Source: Gnetum montanum (lineage: Eukaryota > Streptophyta > Gnetopsida > Gnetales > Gnetaceae). From it: a stretch of DNA of 64,000 bases. The notes under the pieces are model-generated. The model did no database searches. It was not told where the DNA came from and was given only the letters and a program-made list of their open reading frames with translations. The position numbers and the translations under genes were made by a program. Location of the stretch: the NCBI GenBank assembly GCA_015680685.1, contig MNCI01037673.1:462815-526814 (forward strand), read 5' to 3'. Below are positions 10,843 through 21,835 of this stretch, piece by piece. Position 1 is the stretch's first letter. Each line of letters starts with the position of its first letter.

Positions 10843-11639
10843 TCCTAGCCCTCAATGTTTTAGGGGTTGGAATTTTTGCATTTTGATTACAAATTTGAAA
10901 GTTGGCACTCTTGGCATTTGGCATTTCAAAGTGCATTTGGCATTTTGACAAGGCAAGGCATTCGCACACCATCGTAGCTCATCATAGGACACTGTAGACC
11001 ACTACAGTCCACTACACACCTTGATAGCCAACCCAGCAAGCTCAAACACCATGGTAGAACATTATTCTTCATGGCCAAACATCCTCAAGACTATGACTAT
11101 GTTGTCCACTGCGCCTGTTATACACCACGTGCCTTCTCACCCCTTTTGAGGTTAACTACGCTCAACTTTCTCCCTAGTGCATTTTTTAGCATTTTAACTT
11201 GCATGTTGACATTTTACTTGTATTTTTGATTATTTTAACACATAGCCATGCATTGACACCCTCATTTTTCACTAAAAACCTAGACTACACTCATCCCTAT
11301 TAACACCACGAACACTGTGAAAACACTTAGCATTGTCTAGCATTGCATTGGGTAAGTCCTCGTTTGATTAACAAGACCATTTTGGGCATCCCATCTCTAC
11401 CTCCAGCAAGCCTTGAAGTAGACATGGGGTTAAAGCTATGCACCCTTGAACCTCTCAATATTCCATTCCAGCCATTGACATTCTTGGTCGCTACAATAAT
11501 GTGTGTATTGCATCTAATGGGTTTTCACTATAGGCATAGATCTAAGCCTAACAGAGTGGAAAGGTGATGCTGGTGTTATGATTGTCTTAGGTAGGACAAG
11601 TGAACTAAACTAAGGAGTGGCCAAACTAGGGATTGCTTA

Positions 11640-12089
11640 TTATAAGATGGTGTGAAAGGGGGCCTCGTGTTCAAAGCAACCTTCAAACTCATCCTCTTCC
11701 TCCTATAAGGCTTCCTCATAGTTAGTTCCCATGTCATGCTCACCTACTCAAATGAGTAGGGATAATAATAAATGGTGGGACTCCATGAGGAGGATGATGT
11801 CGAATGAGGAAGGGATATACTCTTGTCCATCTTAGTGGATTAGTTCAAAGTTCCATTTTGCCTCCATGTCAAGGAAATCTATAGGTAACCCTGCTTGGAC
11901 CTTTGCACATATAAAGTTGAATTGCTCATTAATGAGCATAGCATACTATAGGACTTCGCTGCATAGCCTAAGGGATTTCCTTGGCCTAGCCATCACAAGA
12001 TTCTTAGGGTTGTCAATCCTAGTCTCTTGTTGGATAGGCAAGATATCAAGTATGTTTGAAATTGACATTGGAGGTTGATCTGGGTTCAT
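11640..12089 (-). pseudogene. N-terminal gag fragment of an inverted Tat-type element
   Basis: From an ATG at 12089 the minus strand reads about 150 codons in one frame, beginning MNPDQPPMSISNILDILP. It includes NPKNLVMARPRKSLRL and an acidic stretch, EEEDEFEGCFEHEAP. It lies about 440 bp downstream of the inverted LTR at 14110-12530, where the gag of that element should begin. Interruptions are TAG, TAA and TGA codons of the decay type. The fragment ends near 11640, where the plus-strand LTR block's flank begins, so the element is truncated. The gag assignment rests on position and composition, not on a zinc knuckle. Confidence 0.5.
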
Positions 12090-12530
12090 GGTTGTAAGTT
12101 GAGTTGTAAAGGGAAACTGCAAAGGTTGCTAGCTGCAAAATATAGTGGATCAAGCTAAAACTAACTCTGTTTTGGCTGATACCACTAACTATACTCTCCA
12201 CTATGGAGAGTTGACTATGTTGTCTATGCTAACTACACTCTCCACTATGAAGAGCTCACTACAATCTCCACGATAGAGAGCTAACTACACTATATATGCT
12301 AAAGACAACTATGCTCCAACTAAGGACAATACAAACTTAGCAAAATAGTGGAGAGAAGTGTAGTTTAGGGTTGCTACGCAAGGTTCTAGGGGGGATCGAC
12401 TATAGGGTCCAATCAACACCAATGGATCAATGGAAAACTACAGTGTAGAGAGCTTATAAAACAACCTCAATGGATGAAAAATGGTTCAACCCTCCTTCTA
12501 GTGTTAGAAATTGTAACGATCGAAAACATA
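12090..12530 (-). other. Leader of the inverted Tat-type element, with perfect hairpins and a possible primer site
   Basis: Between the LTR end and gag lie several short perfect hairpins, for example CTCTCCACTATGGAGAG near 12195-12211 (7-bp stem, 3-nt loop), and degenerate copies near 12239 and 12266. A minus-strand TGGTATCAG word near 12175-12185 matches the first nine bases of an initiator-Met-type primer site. Whether the LTR ends there or near 12530 is not resolved. Confidence 0.4.
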
Positions 12531-12839
12531 AATGGTTGGAACACCAAGGTCCATGGGCACACAACCTCACCCTGAGTCCACATGAAGGCTTACTAGAGGT
12601 GGAGACGAGATGCCCTGAACAATCTTATTAATCGAACAAGGACTTATTGGATGCAACTAGAGTGCAACGTGGTTAGTTGCAATGCTAATGCAAAATGATG
12701 CTAAGTGTTCAAGTGGTGTCAATGATGTCAATGGGATTGAACATAGTTAATATTTTTGATGAAAATGAGGGTGTGGATACTACTACCCAAGCATAGTTTT
12801 AGGCTTAGCTATGTAGTAAAATAGCAAAAAATGCATTGT

Positions 12840-12866
12840 GAGAGAGAGAGAGAGAGAGAGAGAGAA
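12840..12866 (+). repeat. (GA)13 microsatellite
   Basis: An uninterrupted GA run sits inside the inverted LTR. The corresponding place in the plus-strand LTR copy (about 11180) has no such run, so the expansion is specific to this copy. Confidence 0.9.
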
Positions 12867-13469
12867 GCGAAACACCACTCTAAATGGGGTTGGGCATAGT
12901 TAACACCAAAAGGGGTTACAAGGTACATGGTATATAACAAGTGCAGTGGATAGCATAGTCACAGTCTCATGGGTGCCTAGTTCTGAAGACTAATATACTA
13001 CTGAGGTGTCTACATCCACTAGGTTGGCCACTGCAGTGTACCATTGGCTGTAGTGTTCTAGTGGGGTGCACTGGGCTATGGTGGTCTATGAATTTTCCCC
13101 TTTCTAGTTCACCAAATGCCTTGGGTTCATCAACTCTTTCATCTGCCAACCTAAATTTTCCAACTAGCTCTGAAATTTATCAACCCTGAAAATGTTGAGG
13201 GTGAGGGTATTTATAGGCCTAGGGTTAGTGAGAAATGCGACATGGCTACCACATGGTAGAGCGGACGATTAGAACTATGCTATCACCCAATTATGCTCTC
13301 CACTAAGATAGGTGGTGTTATGCTTTACTATGCTCTATTAGACTTTTTGAGATTATGAGACTATGACTATGCTACCAACTACATGTGTGTGCTGAGAAGA
13401 CCGCAAGGTACCTAAAAAAATGTTGCTTACAAACTACACTCCGAGACAATGCTCTCCATGCTCACATGT

Positions 13470-14075
13470 GGGGTTGAGCATAGTTATAATTTTGGGGCTA
13501 AAAGGAAGGATACAAAAAGGAGCATTTTGCTAACTACACTTACTGGAGGTGAGTCTGAGCTAAGCTAAGTGATGTTACTATGCTGCAGAGGCCACTGGAG
13601 GCTATTTTGGTTGGGGACTATGCTTGACTATGCTCTAGACTGGGGGAGAGTGTAGTCCCACACTTAGAAAAATTTGCAAAGAAAATGGCTATGTGCTGAC
13701 TATGCTCTCCACTAGAGGCTAAGTATACTCCCAACTGGGGAAGAGTGTAGTCTCAACACTTAGAAAAAAAATCTACAAAAAAATTGGCTTTTGTGTTGAC
13801 TATGCTCTCCTTTTAAGGCTAACCACAATCCCAACTAGAGGCTAACTACACTCCCAACTAGGTGTGAGCATAGTCTTAGCACTTGCTAAAACTTGTGAAA
13901 ATTGGCCTTTTTCTAAGAATGCTCTCCACAAGAGGCTAACTATGCTATGGGACAATGGAGAGCATAGTCCCAGCACTTAGAAAAATTGCAAAAAAATTGG
14001 CTTTTTATGTTAACTATGCTCTAGGGCAGTGGAGAGCATAATTCCAACACTTAGAAAAATTTGCAACAATTGGCT
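13470..14075 (-). repeat. Hairpin-motif array of the inverted Tat-type LTR
   Basis: At least six repeats of GACTATGCTCTCC, a variable centre, GGAGAGCATAGTC, then an AACACTTAGAAAAATTTGC spacer and a TTGGCTTT word. This is the reverse-complement arrangement of the 9884-10440 array. The spacer is as conserved as the stems. Confidence 0.8.
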
Positions 14076-15483
14076 TTGTGGTGACACTTAGACAAATTTG
14101 CAGTTGGGATGCTATAGTCTAGATTTGGTGGTGTTTCAAATTTAAAGGTTTGTACAGGGTGTAACTTTAAGGGGACTCAATACTCTTTATACTCTTCTAC
14201 CTACTTGGATGCTCGAGCATTTTCACGAACTTCTTACCATTCCATTTCAACCAATAACAGGAAGTAAAATAAAATCTTTGCATGTTGTGGTTCCCATCCA
14301 AAAAGAAATAAAAAAAGAAAAAAAATAAAAACAAAATAAGAAAAAAACTTGATGGGAATTCAAAGCACACCCCTTAGATAAATAAATGAGCTATAAGCAT
14401 TGGTTATGGAACTAGAGAGACATGTTACCCATGCCTGAAGGTCCTCTCTAACTAAGGCCCTCTCTCACTTCCAACTTCTCTTTTCTCTATTTATGGAATG
14501 GTGGTTGCTCTGTGGGAGCACTCTTGTCTCTCGAGGGGGTAGATCAACCTTGGAGTGGCAATGCAATGTCATTGAAAAAGGTTGATTTTAGTTTGAACTA
14601 ATGATGGATCTTATTAGGTCATTTTAAATACAAAACTCCACAAGGAACTTTTTATGATCTCAATTTTGAAGTCCATTCCACTTCCTAAATCATCCATCCA
14701 TGCTATCTGTAACTCGCCTCACTGTTGAAGTCCATGTTCTTGATTCTATGTCTTGGTTTAATGTATTTGAATTCTTAGGTAGAATCTTCCAAGTTTTGGT
14801 CCTAAACTTCCATTGACCATTAATCACCTATGGGGCTCATGAACTCCTTAGGTTGAGGTGATGAAGGGCAAATAAGGGATGTGCCTGCTATAGGAAGGAT
14901 CCACTTACATATCTCTTTATTGGATTCGTTAGGTACCTTATCCTTAGACATTCTTGCAATCAGAATCCTTCGTACACCCATCTTCTACATCACATCATGT
15001 GCTCCTTTACATATTTTATTTATTAAACATGTTCTCCATTAAATTTTTCAATTTTTGAGCTTTCAAAAATCCTCTTCAATGATTTTATCATATCCTTGGC
15101 TTTTCCAAAATTCCATGGATCCCAAATTCATTGAAAAATTCCTCATATTTTTTGAGATATTATAAATTCAAAATTCTCTCCTATGGGCCCCGTTGATGGA
15201 GCAAACCCATATACGAGGCCTTGTCAAACATAAGGGAAAAATTGTATATATGTTCATGATCTCACTTGAATAATTTTACATTTTCTCATAGATGCCAAGG
15301 GATTTTTTTTCAAATTTTCAAAGCCCATAACCTTCCAAAGCTCATAACTTCCTAACTATTTATCCAAATCACTTTGTTCTTCAACCCTTCAACTATCAAA
15401 GGTAAGCTCTTCATCGTAGAAGCCACAAATGTACCTTTTTTATTGAAAATTTTTTATCATTTTTCTAACACCCACAAAGATTT

Positions 15484-15550
15484 AACTATTAAACACCAAG
15501 ACTATTAAAATCAACTATTAACTATTAAAATCAACTATTAAACACCAAAT
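15484..15550 (+). repeat. Short tandem ACTATTAAAATCA repeat
   Basis: ACTATTAAAATCAACTATTA is repeated two to three times with single-base offsets just upstream of the long ORF of element A. The corresponding positions in B and C do not show it. Confidence 0.6.
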
Positions 15551-15728
15551 TACAAGACTTAAACCTTTTCAACAAGCTCCAATAACATTTACAATAAATA
15601 ATTAACAAAATAATCAATATGCCATGGGCCAACCTTAGCCAAGGTGTAACTAACTAAAAAGCAAAGGTATTCAAATATTAAGAGTTACACATTATATCTA
15701 CTAATCCATGGATGTGTTGTGACCATAG

Positions 15729-18390
15729 ATGGCACCAAAATAAAAGAAAACATAGGAAACAGGACCGTCTCAACTAAGGGAGAAATGACTTAGAATAGGA
15801 AGAGGCCAAAAGTAGGCTTAACAAGAACCACTAGTAACCCATGCCATAGGTCCTCTTAGAGAATAAGTAGAAGTGGAATCTATCAAATAGATTTCAAAAC
15901 CAGCAACAGCAACAGAACACTCCCATCAAGATGATGTACCAACAACATAAGCAAATTTGGAGGTGGCCTTAACATAGGCATGTCTAAATTAGATCAAATC
16001 GCAAGAGGTTCAAAAAATAGTAATCTAGGAGTTAAAATTTGGCCCATTCTTGGAGCAAGTACTAAAAGAAGTACAAGACCAACTAAAGGCCTCTCCTATG
16101 TGGCCAATCATCACCTCCACTAGGGAGTGGTACATGGAAGAGACATTCCTATTCTAAAACAAAAGGTAGCCTAGATCAATAATGAAAATTAAGGACATCT
16201 TAGTGTCCTGCTCAGCGTAGGCCATTGCTGCAATTCTTGGCTTGCCCAAAATAAGGGCAAGTCTTACTAACATCCTAATGTAAGTAGATCCCAGCATCAA
16301 GAAAGAATGAGCTCGGCAATGCTATGGCATTGAACACAAGGATTTTGGTGTGCTCACACTAGTAGACAGGATCCATTATAAGATTGCAGCCTTCCACCTT
16401 AATCCCATGGTGAGGCCAAGCAAAATCACTACCTTCTCTACTCGAGCATGCATTTCTCTATATGGAGATGGAGAAAAATTTAAAGAAAATGAATGTGGAA
16501 GGAAGGCACTCCCATTTCCATGCCTTATCAAGAAACTCTATCAGAGGGGAGGAATAGCTTGTTATACCAATGATGTTGTCAAGTAAGTTCTGACCACCAA
16601 CTAGGTAGAAATGATAAAAGATAAGATACCTACAATCACTATCCAAGAAGAGGAGCAACAACCACCTCCACCTACCACTCAAACAACTATGCCAGACATC
16701 GCTGCAACTATCCAATGGTTGTACAAATACAAGGAATGGCTCTTAAGTGAACAAGAGCAATGAGCAGGCATGAGTGGCGAGGACCTATCCATGTGTAGAT
16801 CAACCATGAGTCACCTAAATGAGGTGGCCTGGACAATTAGTTTGATGGGTGGAGGTGGATCTATTTTCTCATCCCCAATAACGTAGTTTCCCATGAGCTC
16901 GAATATGAGTTCCAGAGACATCACATTATCTCTCATAGAACAACAGCCACAACCAGCAATCTCTAGGAATGTTATGACCTTCTTAGTATGCTTGGAGGAG
17001 GGTGAAGGGGCAATTGTATTTGATGTAGCACTACAGATAGGAGGCTGTAGTAGTAGTGGTTGCTGACTATATTGCCGAAACACTCAATGCACCTACTGCA
17101 TTTGCAGCAAACATCATTGCACTCAAAGATGTGCAGATGTCCACCAAAACCACCAACAGCAAAATAAATGTAGCACAGCATGAAGAACTACTAGACCAAC
17201 TAGTGGGAACTAGGCAACTACTTCTGAATATCTTTGACCTTTTGGACAATATTATTGCAACCTAGTTAAAGTTGCTAGAGGTAAGGGGCAAGAATATCAT
17301 CTTCGAGGGGTACCTTAAAATAGCCAAAACTATGGAAGTTGCCAAATTAAGAGTTCAAATTACTGATCCTACATTCCTCAACCTAACACTAACAAGATAT
17401 GAAGTAATTAAAAAACTCAACACCAAACTGAAAAGGGTTGATGGTGTAATGGAGACAATGGTATTCTATTGATCCTTGGTAAAGGCCACATAGCACAGGA
17501 TTTAGAAGGCCTTGAATCAGACCTACTAGGAGAATGTATGATTAACCATAGAGAATCATTACATGTGGAATGTTGATGAGCACAAGCAATAATTAACAGA
17601 TTTCATCCATCAACAGTAAGAGCAACTGGCTAGAGCCAACACAGAACTAAGGAGATTAGCAGTAGAAAATAGAAATCTCTTAATGGAGGAGGTCCATGCC
17701 CTTCATTAGAAAACTATAATTAAGGTAGCTACCTAGACATTAGAAGCTCTCAAATTTAATAAAATCAAAGATCACTACAAAGAGTAGGTCAATCTACAAA
17801 AAGTAAATAAAAAACACATTTAGTTAGTAAAGGAAAAAGTGAATGAAGCCCTCTAGCAACTCTAGCAAGGGAAAGAATTGTGGTAACCCATCATTGATGA
17901 GGTAGACAACTATAACACAGTGAAAATGCACACAAAGGAGTTACAGATTGAGAAGATGATAGAATATATCAAGCTTGCCAATCTCTGTTGCACAAATCTA
18001 TCCATGTTAACTATCAGACAATCACACTCAGAACTAGAGAAATAGGTGGCTAGCTCATACTTATTGTACGAGGCCAAGTTCAAGCATCACAAAAACACCA
18101 AGCAAAAGCTTGTAGTGGCAAATGCTAAACTTGAAGTTCTCAAGGCATGATTCACTGATCAATGATCAACTACGAAGAACCTAGCCAAAAGGATGAATGA
18201 CTACTAAGAGCTACAGAACAAAGTTAGGGTGTTTGATATCGAGTGTAAATAGTTTGTTGCCTTGTTTGTCAATGTGAAGAAAATGTTCCTAATAATGTCC
18301 TATCCATGGGATATCCCCATTCTATCCCACATTGGTAATGTTGCATGGTCTGTGAATGATCCCAAAGTAAGAAGGTGAAGATGAAGGCAT
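15729..18390 (+). pseudogene. ORF in env position of element A: plant-transposon-type domain plus coiled coil
   Basis: The frame starts at an ATG (MAPK) whose context is conserved in B (31309) and C (50272). An N-terminal domain contains CYGIEHKDFGVLTLVDR, MVRPSKITTFSTRA and FPCLIKKLYQRGGI; the (P/S)CLIxxLCxRxG box resembles the domain annotated as putative plant transposon protein. A hinge rich in Gln and Pro follows, then a long heptad-rich C-terminal part (LARANTELRRLAVENRNLL, KFKHHKNTKQKLVVANAKLE) that should form a coiled coil. The family length is about 900 residues. No signal peptide or obvious membrane span was seen, so calling it an envelope protein would go beyond the sequence. Many TAG and other stops make it a pseudogene. 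Confidence 0.7.
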
Positions 18391-18757
18391 TACTAGATGC
18401 TTTTTGCCTTCTACTAGAGGTTGTAGCCATAGTAGGGTAGCCATAGCTGCCTCAACTATGGCACATGCCTAAAGCTAGTGAAGGTCCTTCAAAACCTCAA
18501 GAGCCTCCACCGCCTAGGACTATTTGATCTTCTCCACCACCTTCATGTCATCAAAGGATGTGTTATCCAATTTTTTGTGTAGTCTTGTCATGGTGTTCAA
18601 TTTTGTGTCATGAACACCATCATTTTTTGTAAATTTTTTGTTTTGTACACTTGGGCACTCAATTTTGTCAAGTTTGTTTGTTTTGTTAAGAGTCAGTCAA
18701 TAATCCCATACCTTCCCAATTTGGTAAGGGAACTTGAGGATGAGTTTTCATTTAGTC

Positions 18758-18766
18758 ATGGGGGTA
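18758..18766 (+). promoter_or_regulatory. Polypurine tract of element A
   Basis: ATGGGGGTA directly precedes TGATGA at the 3' LTR. The same block, preceded by a conserved GAGGATGAGTTTTCATT word, occurs before the 3' LTRs of B (28263-28255) and C (47185-47177). It would prime plus-strand DNA synthesis. Confidence 0.8.
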
Positions 18767-19712
18767 TGATGAGCATCAAAGTGTCACATTGATGGGCCCC
18801 CATTAACATGGCCTCATCAACAGACCCCCATCGATGGGGCCCCATTCTTGTTGATGGGACCACATTAACATAGCATTTACTATGTCTACAAGGCCCTATC
18901 AATGTAGTATTGTAGCAAAAACTATAAATACAAGCTCCTAGCCATGTTTATGCATCATAGAAGTCATAGTAGTAGCAAACCTCTTACAATTTGTCCATTT
19001 GAAAGTTATAATATTTCTCTGAGTGCCCGTAGTAGAAGTCAAAAAGTGTATGGATCTTTATTTGAGCATTATTGTACCTAAACCACACCAATGTGTATGG
19101 TAATAAAGACGAGCCTTTTGATTAAAACTGGTAGCACTTAAAATATATTAATGCATTTATTATTTTCATTAAATATGTGATTATTTAAGGTTAATTAAGC
19201 TAAATTAGACCTAAAGCAACTAATTAATTGTTTACCCTAAATAGATTAAGTACATAACTAAGACCACTTCAAGTGTAAACACATATTCTCTTGGTAATCC
19301 CAATAGCATTATTGCTTGGTACACCCAATAGCATAGCGCTTGGTAACCAAATAGTGGATACATGGGTTTAGGATGTGTACGAAAAGTAGGAGTGAATGCT
19401 TATGTTAGGATTAGTTAGAGACTAGTTAAGTGGTTAAATTAGATTAGTTGTTAAATGATGTCATCTCTCTACTCTAATCATCAAAGAACATAAAACATAA
19501 AATAATAAAAATCATATGCCTCAATTACACTTAATCATACCTTTGTACATCACAAGTATCATTGGGAAGACAACGAATGACCTTAGGGTAAGGTTCACTT
19601 CCTAGAAGACTAGTGTATCGAAAACTATAGAGTCCATGAAATTCGACTAGCTCACGTATAAACGCTTCGTGATTCTTATGGTTGGGCATAAGGGTACCTC
19701 AACCACTCATCA
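18767..19712 (+). repeat. 3' LTR of element A (946 bp)
   Basis: The LTR starts TGATGAG and ends ACTCATCA, the ends shared by all LTRs of this family. The U3 head has GATGGGGCC / GGGGCCCCAT-type short repeats, then TATAAATA (18923-18930), a CCCGTAGTAGAAGTC element, AATAAA (19102-19107), and U5 with the family words TTGGTAA and CCAATAGC. The downstream flank begins TTATT; the matching upstream copy is lost with the 5' end. Confidence 0.85.
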
Positions 19713-20262
19713 TTATTTATTACACCACTTTGACATAAATTAAATTTACTTTTGATTCCATTTATATTCCACGCACTTAGTTAATATTTATGTTTCCATG
19801 CATATTAATGAATTGTCAGAATGAGCACAACCAATTTTGAGCATAAACATGTATTCACTTGTTAATCCCAGTAGCGTTATTGCTTGGTTCACCCAATAGA
19901 GTAGCACTTGACAATCTTAGTAGTAGATACGTGGATTTGAGACATGTACAATAAGCTGGGAATGAACACTCATCACCCATAGGCTAGTTTAGACTTTACT
20001 TTCCATTGCTAATTAGATTAAATAATTCATTTCTCTATTATCATTAGCAGTAGCATAAGGCTACAACAACATTAGCTATCATATGCCTTACTTTGGACTA
20101 AACCATACGTGACAACACTACCACTAGTCCAAGTGGGAAGACAACATCCTATGATTAATCTTTAACAATCTAGATGCACAACTAGTCCCATCCACGAAGT
20201 TCAATAGGTTACACATGAATGCTTGTAATTCATATGGTTGGGCATAGGGGGTACGCGCTATT
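19713..20262 (+). repeat. Older LTR remnant (R-U5 part) of the same family
   Basis: The words GAGCATAAACATGTATTC, TAGCGTTATTGCTTGG, GGGAATGAACACTC and the terminal TATGGTTGGGCATAGGGG follow the same order as in the 3' LTR of A, at lower similarity. The U3 head and the terminal CTCATCA are missing. A may have inserted into this older LTR. Confidence 0.65.
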
Positions 20263-20338
20263 TAAACCTATTGCTTCTTGGATGCCATTTGAAATTGAAA
20301 AAATCCTAAATCAAATCCAAGAAACAATCAATACTAAG

Positions 20339-21301
20339 CCTTGATACCAATACTCTTGAAGCAAGTTCACTTTAATATTAAAATCACCTTCTAACACAAA
20401 CTCTAGATATTATGAAAAGAAAATTTATTATCTAGAAAACTAGCTATACCAATTATTCAAAAGAGAATATTACAATAGGGTTTCACAACTCACAAAACAT
20501 CCAAACCACTCTAATTACTTAAACAATGTTGCAAAGCATGAGGCTCTACAAGCACACAATAGTTATTCTCAATGCAAGACACAACCAATGGAGAATCTCT
20601 TCCACAATACAAAATTAAGAATTCAATACACAAGCAAGACTAGAACACACAAGCCAACACACAACACAATTGACCCTAGAGTTACAACCTCTATGCACTC
20701 ACTTAATGTGCTCTCTCACACTCTTTTCCAAGCTCATACATGAACTTACATGAAATCTCCTCTCTGTATCTACATGGTACAAGCATGAAACACAAGCATA
20801 TTTAATAAGTAAAAGAAAAACAAAAACCTAAGAAAAACTTCCAAAAACTTAACTTGGAGTTCCCACACTATTTCTATGATTTTCCACCTTCTCCTGACTA
20901 TTTCCAAACTTCAAATAATAAATTATGGAAGTCTTCCTAGTTGTACAAGTTGTCTCTAGTCTTCTTAAGGCATCTTCTATGAAAAACCAACTTTCAGAAC
21001 AGATATCTCTTGAGTCTGTGAGATGTCTTATTTGTGGGTAAGACATCTCTTCTTGATAGAGACATATTTCCTTGAGATGTCTCATCTATTTGGGAGATGT
21101 CTCCTCTATGTGAGAGACGTCTCCTACAAAGACTCAATTCTTAGCTAAGATGTCTCCTACATGTTCCAAATGTCTCATGTGAAGTCTTAGCTCTTAGACA
21201 AGATGCCTCCTTAACCTCTAATATGTCTCCATAGATCCTAAAACTTGCAAAAAATACACAAATGGAAGAATAAGGGGATTGGAAGAGGTGTCCCTACACC
21301 A
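20339..21301 (-). repeat. Copia-type LTR with primer site, minus orientation
   Basis: On the minus strand the LTR would run from TGGTGTAGGGACACC (21301) to AAGAGTA (20351). It is followed at once by TTGGTATCAAGGC, a near match to the initiator-Met primer site used by copia elements. About 60 bp further, at 20300-20270, an ATG begins a short MASKK gag-like start that is cut off near 20262 by the neighbouring LTR remnant. The final CA reads TA here, consistent with decay. No copia pol is present. Confidence 0.55.
20995..21235 (-). repeat. Interspersed GAGATGTCTC repeats in the copia-type LTR
   Basis: About ten copies of (G)AGATGTCTC or AGACATCTC variants lie at 15-35 bp spacing in the U3 part of the LTR. 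GAGACATCTC and GAGATGTCTC are reverse complements, so the motif occurs in both orientations and can pair with itself. Enhancer-like U3 arrays of this kind occur in plant LTRs; function here is inferred only. Confidence 0.6.
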
Positions 21302-21835
21302 GTGTGCAAAACTTGGGGTAATTTTCCAAGGTGCTCAATGGGGAATTAGATGGATTGCCACCAATGAGAAATGTACAACACCAAATTAATTTCATTCTTG
21401 GTGTTACCATTCCAAATGAGAGAGCATACCATGTGGCATAAAATTAGTAGGTAAAACTACAAAGGTAGGTAGAGGAGCTACTTGTAAATGGCTTTGTGAG
21501 AGAATCCATTTCACCTTATGTAGTTTCAGCAATTCTTGTGTTAAAGAAGGAAAGTAATGAATGAAGGATTCTCATTGATTTGAGAGTAATGAAGATGATA
21601 ACAATGTGCTACAAGTATTCTCTTTTAAGGATGGATGATTTCCTTTATGTCCTTACTAATGTAGAGGCTTTTAGCAAAATTGATTTGAAGACTAGTTACC
21701 ATCTAATTTGAATCAAGACTAGTGATAAATAGAAGATAGCTTTCAAAATACCAAATGGATTCTTTGAGTTGTTGGTGATGCCATTTGGGCTCATGAATGC
21801 ACCTACTACATCCATGAGGTTAATGCATGTAACAA
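21302..21835 (+). pseudogene. Chromovirus-type Ty3/gypsy RT fragment
   Basis: One frame reads LPPMRNVQHQINFILG, VEELLVNGFVRESISPYV, ILVLKKE, AFSKIDLKTSYHLI and PFGLMNAPTT. These are the consecutive N-terminal RT blocks of chromoviruses, as in the LPPxRxIxHxI, FSKIDLRSGYHQI and MPFGLxNAPxTF signatures. The catalytic YxDD box is absent because the fragment ends near 21835. The 5' side is cut at the copia-type LTR. Stops replace expected Gln and Trp codons. Confidence 0.85.

Larger units (their letters stand above)
9850..11510 (+). repeat. Tat-type LTR block, plus orientation (probably 3' LTR of the 4476-7965 element)
   Basis: The block contains a hairpin-motif array (9884-10440), a TATA box (10834-10842) and downstream sequence that aligns by eye with the reverse complement of 13240-12530. 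Shared landmarks include ACTATG-TGTCCACTGCGCCTGTTATA, GACACCCTCATTTTCA and AAGTCCTCGTTTGATTAA. Similarity to the inverted copy stops near 11505, at CGCTACAATAATG, so an LTR end is likely close to there. Exact TG and CA termini were not identified. Confidence 0.6.
12530..14110 (-). repeat. Tat-type LTR, minus orientation (5' LTR of the gag fragment at 11640-12089)
   Basis: Read on the minus strand, this repeats the layout of 9850-11510: hairpin array (14075-13470), TATTTATAGGCCTAGGG promoter region (13216), then an R/U5-like part. It carries a (GA)n expansion absent from the other copy. The two LTRs face each other with about 1 kb between their U5 ends. The outer end is lost where element A begins, near 14115. 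Confidence 0.6.
14115..19712 (+). mobile_element. Element A: 5'-truncated Athila-like LTR retrotransposon
   Basis: A retains the 3' part of the family: a non-coding segment matching the reverse complement of about 51780-51420 (element C) and of about 32460-32220 (element B), the ORF in the env position, a polypurine tract and the 3' LTR. Gag, protease, RT and integrase are missing. Similarity to C begins near 14120, directly against the inverted Tat LTR, so the 5' part was lost by deletion or truncation there. The segment at about 14300 includes an A-rich run shared with C. Confidence 0.8.

Noticed and set aside
18767-19712. A as a complete element with two LTRs (19713-20262 as the partner)
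   Set aside because: The remnant is downstream, in the same orientation, more diverged and lacks U3, so it is better explained as an older LTR than as A's 5' LTR.
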